64,000 bases of DNA from Dryas octopetala. Its lineage: Eukaryota > Streptophyta > Magnoliopsida > Rosales > Rosaceae. The stretch is from positions 13,495,409 through 13,559,408 of the forward strand of contig OY992839.1 of assembly GCA_963921425.1 (NCBI GenBank), read 5' to 3'. Positions 58,789 through 64,000 of the stretch are shown piece after piece. A program made the translations under genes and the position numbers. The notes under the pieces were generated by a model. It had not been told where the DNA came from. It was given only the letters and a program-made list of their open reading frames with translations, and did not search any database. The first letter of the stretch is position 1, and each line of letters begins with the position of its first letter.

Positions 58789-59827
58789 TACCCTGGCAGA
58801 AACACAGCCAGCAAGGGCCATGGGGACAGTGTACATCATGCTAGTGGTCTGAATAAGAATCCCAGTGGCGGCCACAGCCAGAGTTGGTTTTGGCAAGTAC
58901 CCAGCCATGACAGTCACAATCTCATACCACCACCACTCCAAGCAGATGCCCAAGCAACTCGGCACAGCCAACCTCAACAGTGGGCCCACCCCACCACATA
59001 CCTCTCCAATCCCAGCCGTCCATCTCATCATCTCCCCTTTCCTCCACCCCCACCATACGTACCCCGCCATCAGCACCACCATGTTCAGGTTGGTCAGCAC
59101 CGAGGCCATCGCCACGCCCGGCACGCCCAGACCCATCACCACCACCAGCACCAAGTTCAAAGGCACGTGGAAGGCCACAGCAATCAGAGAGCAGTACATC
59201 ATCGGCTTTGTCACTTTCTGTGACCTCAAAAACACCCTCAGCGGCTGCAAGAGCGAGTTGGTCAACAAGTCCGGAAGCGAATAGAGGCAGTATGTGGCAG
59301 CCATTGATGTGATTGCCTTGTCCTGACCCATGAAAACCATGATATTCTCCAGGTTAAGCCACAACAGACTAATGGGTAGTGCTGCACAGAGAAGGATTAG
59401 GACCATGCGCTGGAGGGAGAGAGTCAGAAGGTCCCAGTTTTTGCTTCCATAGGCTTGGCTGCAAATGGGCTCGAGCCCGGAGGCAAGGCCCACCAGCACG
59501 GAGTAGCCGGTGATGTTGGTGAAGCCTATGGAGAGTGCCCCTCCGGCTAGCTCTAGGCTGCCCAGTCTGCCCAAGAATAGGACCGACACCACAGCTCGGA
59601 CAAACACCAAATAGTTCATCGCTGTTATGGGGAACGCCATGCCCCATAGCTCTTTTAGTTCTTCCACTACCTGTGAAAATGAAAACGGAGAAAGAGCCGT
59701 TAGGATAGGTTCAGGTTTCGATTCCCTCAGTAAAAATAGAAAAATAAAAATTTATGTGGGATTGATTGAATACCTGAGATGCAGAAGGGAATTTGTGGGA
59801 ACAAAAATCTGGGTCTTTATCTGCCAT
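56165..59827 (-). CDS. MATE (DTX) family transporter
   Basis: Multi-pass cation antiporter exporting metabolites, organic acids or hormones across plasma or endomembranes. Three exons on the minus strand: 59827-59774 ([18 protein letters not shown]), 59670-58792 and 56752-56165; 54 + 879 + 588 bases give 506 aa, all junctions in phase 0. The start was chosen because the main exon's open frame begins with an AG acceptor and has no ATG early enough, and the small upstream exon supplies one. Motifs: [48 protein letters not shown], then [10 protein letters not shown] and [20 protein letters not shown]. About 12 hydrophobic segments are visible. The [18 protein letters not shown] motif and hydrophilic tail fit the DTX48/49/50 group of plant MATEs. 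No lesion seen. Confidence 0.93.
57185..57507. mobile_element. hAT-type MITE in MATE intron 2
   Basis: Left end CAGTGGCAGATGG and inverted right end ATAGGGGCGGAGCCACC, flanked by similar TGACACT copies (57178-57184 and 57508-57514). The match is imperfect, so the limits are approximate. Confidence 0.55.
58748..58785. repeat. (GA)n microsatellite at the MATE intron 2 donor
   Basis: About 19 GA units. On the coding strand it becomes (CT)n starting within 10 bases after the GTAACC donor at 58791. Confidence 0.95.
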
Positions 59828-60164
59828 TGTTGTTGTGCAAGAAAAGGGTTTGATATGGTAAGTATTTAATCTGCAAAAAGCAACATATATCAAAAAGCTA
59901 CAAAGAACCCAAAATGCGCCCGAGCCATAAATTAAGTCTCCAAATTTTGAACTCTGCCTTTGATTTTCTGAATTGATTAGAGCAAAAAAATACATAAGAA
60001 ATCAAAAGATTGTGCAGAAATTAAACTCACTTCTTGTTAGCTTCTAAGTATCTCTCTATGGTAAGTCCACCACAAAGAGGAGGTAAGGAGTAATAATGAG
60101 TACAAAGACAAAAGGCTTGAAATGCAGAGGCAAATAAAGAGGAGCAGAAAAGGCAGAGAAGATG

Positions 60165-60345
60165 GTTAATATATATAGCAAGGTTGGAGTAATTTCTCAC
60201 AAGTCAATAGAAGGAAAGCAAGTACAAAGTTGGGGTTGCTTTTGATTGATGTGTGATTTCAGTGAATGAGGAAAAAAGCGAAGAGGGTGGTAATGAGAAG
60301 GGAAAGCAGCGCAGAGGCTAATGGCGGCTACATATATATAGGCCT
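60165..60345 (-). promoter_or_regulatory. Candidate core promoter of the MATE gene
   Basis: On the minus strand TATATATA-containing sequences occur near 60168-60178 and 60329-60341, about 340-510 bases before the start codon. Either could be the TATA box. A long (CT)n tract lies further upstream (60524-60579). Confidence 0.4.
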
Positions 60346-60523
60346 GGGCCTCCTCTGGGTTAAGTAAGGCAGAGGTGATAGGACTGAGGAGAGAGAAATA
60401 TATAAGGAAAGGAAAGTTTACTAGGGAGAGAGAAAAAAGCGACAGAAGGAGGAGTGAGAGTGAGAGGCGGAGGCAGAGAGGCATTTTAAGCTTTTCATAA
60501 TTATCGTTGGCAGAAAAGGAAGT

Positions 60524-60524
60524 T

Positions 60525-60579
<55 letters not shown>
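60524..60579. repeat. (GA)n microsatellite upstream of the MATE gene
   Basis: About 28 GA units on the plus strand. GAGA-type tracts near plant promoters can act as regulatory sites, but here there is no direct evidence. Confidence 0.95.
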
Positions 60580-60580
<1 letters not shown>

Positions 60581-60801
60581 TCCTTTTGTTCTTAGTTGTT
60601 TTTTTTTTTTTTTGGGACTGGATTTTTTTCTTAGCATGTATTTGTTTTTTTTTTTTGTCCCAAGTAATTTTTTTGTTAAGAGTTAATGTGATGTGCAACC
60701 TTTATAGGGAATAGAGAATTTCTATTTAGACATTTCAATATTTCCCAGTAAACGTTTATTTTCCATCACTTAGACCCTTACACTGTAGTGCATATATATA
60801 T

Positions 60802-61201
60802 AAAGAGTCCTCTAAAATTAACTAGTTAGCAAGTTAATATAAAGCTAATCATACTTTTGGGACCATCACATAACTAATCTCATAATCCGAACCATCAATT
60901 ATTTAGGTCGTACTACAAAAATCATCATTACAAAAAATCAACTAAATCAGAAATCATTTAGTCATCTAATTGAGATCAAATAAATAGACGATCAGTGTTT
61001 TCGATAAAAACATATAAATAGTTGTTGATATAATCAAATGACTAAATGATTTCCGAATTTGGAGATTTTTTACAAGAATAATTTTTGAAGTAGAGCCTAA
61101 AAAATAGACAGTTCAGATTTTAAGATTACATTGTGCAGTGGGCTCAGTATGGTGGTTAGCTTTGTATTAACTTACTAACTAATTAATTTTAGAGTATTCT
61201 T
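60802..61201. mobile_element. Complete 400-bp MITE
   Basis: Terminal inverted repeat AAGAGTCCTCTAAAATTAAC / AAGAATACTCTAAAATTAAT extends for about 45 bases (to AAAGCTAA). It sits in a TA-rich target, so the TSD is masked. The LTP intron carries a truncated relative. Confidence 0.85.
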
Positions 61202-61896
61202 ATATATATATATATGAAACCCTTATATAGCTTATTTCTAACTATATTACAGTGCCAGTTATTTAAATATTGATATACTAAAACAATGTATCGAAATTAT
61301 AAGATATTAAACACTAAAATGAAAATTTAAACATCCTTGAACATTAATAAATATTTATAAACCTTAAAAAATCATTATAAACCTTAAAACCATTATAAAT
61401 TCAAATGGTCTTATTTAGTCATGAAACCCTATAAACCTCATTAGATAATGATATAGCATAGTTTAACTATTATAAAAACCAACACTCAACACAAAATTAC
61501 TTAGTTGGTGAGATGCACTTCTTTGAAGTATGTTAGGGGTTCAAATCCCCCAACCATAATAAGCTTACTTTTTTCTTTATATAATATGGAGAAGACATAT
61601 GACGCAAGGTAACATGGAAAGCAAATGACGCATGACGCATGAACAAGAAAGAGATGACACATGGTGTGTGGCAACATGGAGAGTAGTGGTGGTGGTCCGT
61701 TGATGGTCCGACGGAGGTTTGGCTAATGTCCGATAGGTGCTCGATATCACGTAGTAATTATATGCAGTGACATGTGGTAAAGGGAAATAGCATAGTTGAC
61801 ATCCACTATTAAAGAAGACAACTTTGTCATTTTATGGCATATTTATTAATTCGTAATTATATTAAAAAGAATTGAATCGAGGATGAATTGAATTCT
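61202..61896. other. Intergenic, with a tRNA-like fragment
   Basis: GGTTCAAATCC at 61538-61548 is a perfect pol III B box, and TTAGTTGGTGAGATG at 61501-61515 resembles an A box. The fragment resembles part of a tRNA or a tRNA-derived SINE head. The rest shows nothing recognisable. Confidence 0.35.
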
Positions 61897-61904
61897 CATT
61901 AAAG

Positions 61905-62241
61905 CTGATTACTAAACTATCCGGAATCAGAATATAAATGATATTATATGGGCATTTGATTACTAAAATACTCTTGTTTTAAATAAATTATTTTATGTGC
62001 TAATTAATAATGTGAGGGTAGAATGAGAAAAAAAATAAGGAATTGAATTCCTCCAAAATAAAGAATTAGAATATCACTCCTCAACCAAGAATCCAATTTT
62101 TCCAAAATAAGGAATTGAATTCCTGATATCATGTGGGCCTCATTTATGTTTTTATTCTCATATGATTAGTAAACACAGGAATCAGAATCCAACTCCTTAT
62201 TTTGAAAGAATTGGATTCCGATTACGAATTAGTAAACATGT
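61905..62241. mobile_element. hAT-type MITE
   Basis: The ends (CTGATTACTAAACTATCC; inverted right ACATGTTTACTAATTCG) are flanked by the 8-bp duplication CATTAAAG at 61897-61904 and 62242-62249. GGAATCAGAAT/GGAATTGAATTCC motifs occur repeatedly inside. Confidence 0.75.
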
Positions 62242-62394
62242 CATTAAAGTCTAAAACAAATTAGTAAATGCATATGCACCTACTATTTTGACCAAAGTGT
62301 AAACAAAATGCAAAAATGATTGACCAAACCCAAATGTAAACACTCATCCTAACTATTATGTAATTATGAAAGTATTTATTCATTTAAATATAAT

Positions 62395-62810
62395 AGTAAA
62401 TTACAAATAAGTCAATAAAACATTTCATAATTACAAATAGGTCAATACCAAATTTGCTATCCCATTTTAGTCAATGAAATATTTTGATTATTACATTTTG
62501 GTCAATTGGCCACCCCACTACCAGTTTTCTCAAAATATCTCATGCCCTTCTCAACTTCTAGTTAGTTAGTATTGCCATGTGGCAGTAGATTGACTTTTTT
62601 GTAATTTATTGAAATTTTCATATGTTAGTTAGTGATGTTAGTAGCAGTGGTTGTAATTTGTAGTTTTTGTTATGTCATCTTTTGTAAAATGCATAATTTC
62701 ATTTATTACAAATAGATCAATGGTGACTAATTTGGAATTTAGAAATTGTTCAGTGACCTTTTTATAATTATGAAATATTTTATTGACTTTTTTGTAAATA
62801 GCCCTAATTT
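62395..62810. mobile_element. Fold-back MITE
   Basis: AATTACAAATAAGTCAATAA on the left matches the inverse of TTTATTGACTTTTTTGTAAAT on the right; a second inner pair CATAATTACAAATAGGTCA is also inverted. The TSD could not be fixed. Confidence 0.7.
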
Positions 62811-63677
62811 CCTATATATAATTATTTAGTTTAAAATTTTTTCAACAGTATCCTTAAAGAAAAGTTAATAAATTTAAAATTAGAGGAATAAAAGGCCGCA
62901 ACACCCCCCACCTAGCCACCCCTCCCCACCACCTGCCCATCCATCGTGACACCTCTCTTTCCCATCTTTCTCTTTCTGTTTCTCTCTCTTTCCTTCATTC
63001 TCTCTCATGGCACCTCCTCTATGATGGCCTTCCTTATGTTCAACAGGGAGGAGATGCGTAAAGGGAAGAGAAAGGGGAGGAGAGGCGTCGGTTGTACGGT
63101 GGCAGTGGTCAGGAAGGGTTGACTCTTAGCATTTTCAACTTTTAAAATTTTTTTTTAAGGGTAAAATAAAAAGTTTTGGTGAAAAAAATAAATAAAAGAG
63201 AGGTGTAGACTGTGTAGTAAGAGATTTTGGGATGTCTAAATAGAAATTCTCCAAGAAATATTAAACATCAAATATTTACTAATCCTTACCATCTTAATAT
63301 ATCAATTACCAATTCAACTAACATACGCCAATAAACATTTAGTATAGTGGATGACACCAATTTTTTGTTGTCAGAGTAACTCCTGAGTTTAATTCGATCT
63401 CATATACAATAGATGATTATTAAAAATAAAAAACTCAAATAATATACTCGTATAATTCAAGTAACATATGCCAATAAACATTTAGTCTAATAGATGACAC
63501 CTAGTTTCTCGTTGATTATAAAATATAAAACTCAAATAATATACTCGTATAATTTGAGTAGATTGGTAACACTATGTCACCAAGCCACGTTAAGGTCACA
63601 AACAATTTTTTTTTTTTTATGTGTCTTTAAAATGTCAATACATGTGGCGTTATAATTGCTAGCCACGTAGATGATAG
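62811..63677. other. Intergenic, with a direct repeat
   Basis: Two imperfect copies of a roughly 100-bp segment (GCCAATAAACATTTAGT, then GATGACACC) start near 63328 and 63470. No gene seen. Confidence 0.5.
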
Positions 63678-64000
63678 TAGGGGTAGTACCAATTCGGTTA
63701 TCAAATCGAAATGGCACAACCAATCACTGACCGACCACCGGAGGTATGGCGAGCTTTGCTACCAACATCGATACCGACAAGGTCGGTTACTAGAAAGGTT
63801 AGTTTCGGTAGTTATCAATTCGGCGAGGTTGGTTTCGGTGGCTGGGACTTCACCCGATTCTTTCTGCAACTCTAACTCCAACACCTCTAGTCACCGCCGC
63901 TCACAGCTCACCTCAACCGGCCTGCTACAACTCCAACTCTACATGGCACTGGTCCGACCACTTAGACCCGGAGCTTCGCCTGCGACTCACCACCGCGCGC
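63678..64000. mobile_element. Probable left end of a further hAT element
   Basis: TAGGGGTAGTACCAATTCGG near 63678 resembles the hAT end at 19839, and TCGGTT/CGGTA motifs follow. The element would run past the window edge, so no right end or TSD can be checked. Confidence 0.45.

Noticed and set aside
61501..61556. A functional tRNA gene
   Set aside because: The B box is good, but I could not fold a full cloverleaf with an acceptor stem; more likely a tRNA-derived repeat.

Overview
The window is plant nuclear DNA, almost certainly from a eudicot and probably a rosid. The evidence is AT-rich intergenic sequence, GT-AG introns, a 15-exon GH27 alpha-galactosidase, a plant type 1 lipid-transfer protein, a plant MATE transporter, a TIR-NBS-LRR remnant and plant transposon superfamilies (CACTA, hAT, Mutator-like, Ty1/copia, Ty3/gypsy). 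The species cannot be named from sequence alone. All exon models are my own reading of splice sites and protein similarity.

Three genes look intact: a lipid-transfer protein (8177-8991, +), an alpha-galactosidase (11906-16435, -, 441 aa, every splice junction in phase) and a MATE/DTX transporter (56165-59827, -, 506 aa). The broken genes are a TIR-NBS-LRR gene cut by a Mutator-like insertion (17600-19520, +) and a second, degenerate alpha-galactosidase copy (35409-36100, -). Several gene fragments sit inside transposons: a triosephosphate isomerase exon, a bHLH exon and a RabA4-type exon.

The rest is a nested transposon landscape, and for many elements I could read both ends and the target-site duplication (TSD). 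From left to right: (1) the right part of a CACTA element (1-5152) whose end lies inside a fold-back element (5153-5745). (2) Small fold-back elements, one inside intron 13 of the alpha-galactosidase gene. (3) A decayed copia fragment. (4) A Mutator-like element in the TNL TIR exon (17751-18856, TSD TTATAAGTT). (5) An inverted-repeat element carrying the Rab exon (about 19797-33546), split by a 12.2-kb hAT element (19839-32056, TSD ACTATAGG). That hAT carries a broken transposase gene, a CACTA-like element (23795-29714) with the captured TPI and bHLH exons, and a MITE. (6) A further Mutator-type MITE (33524-34352). (7) A young Ty3/gypsy element (36192-43156, TSD CAGGC, LTRs about 98% identical) whose reverse transcriptase and most of its integrase are deleted. 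(8) A CACTA element (44802-51367, TSD TGT) containing a hAT element that itself contains a MITE. (9) A hAT element (53026-54135), a Mutator-type fold-back (54246-55427) and several MITEs around the MATE gene.

The host genes do not form one pathway. The lipid-transfer protein is a secreted lipid carrier, the alpha-galactosidase removes terminal alpha-galactose in wall, apoplast or vacuole, and the MATE protein is a membrane exporter. I found no CRISPR array, no convincing canonical tRNA or rRNA gene, and no clearly new biological system. The most unusual material is the exon-capturing CACTA-like element, the antisense open region inside the truncated gypsy element, and the layered insertions whose order can be worked out.
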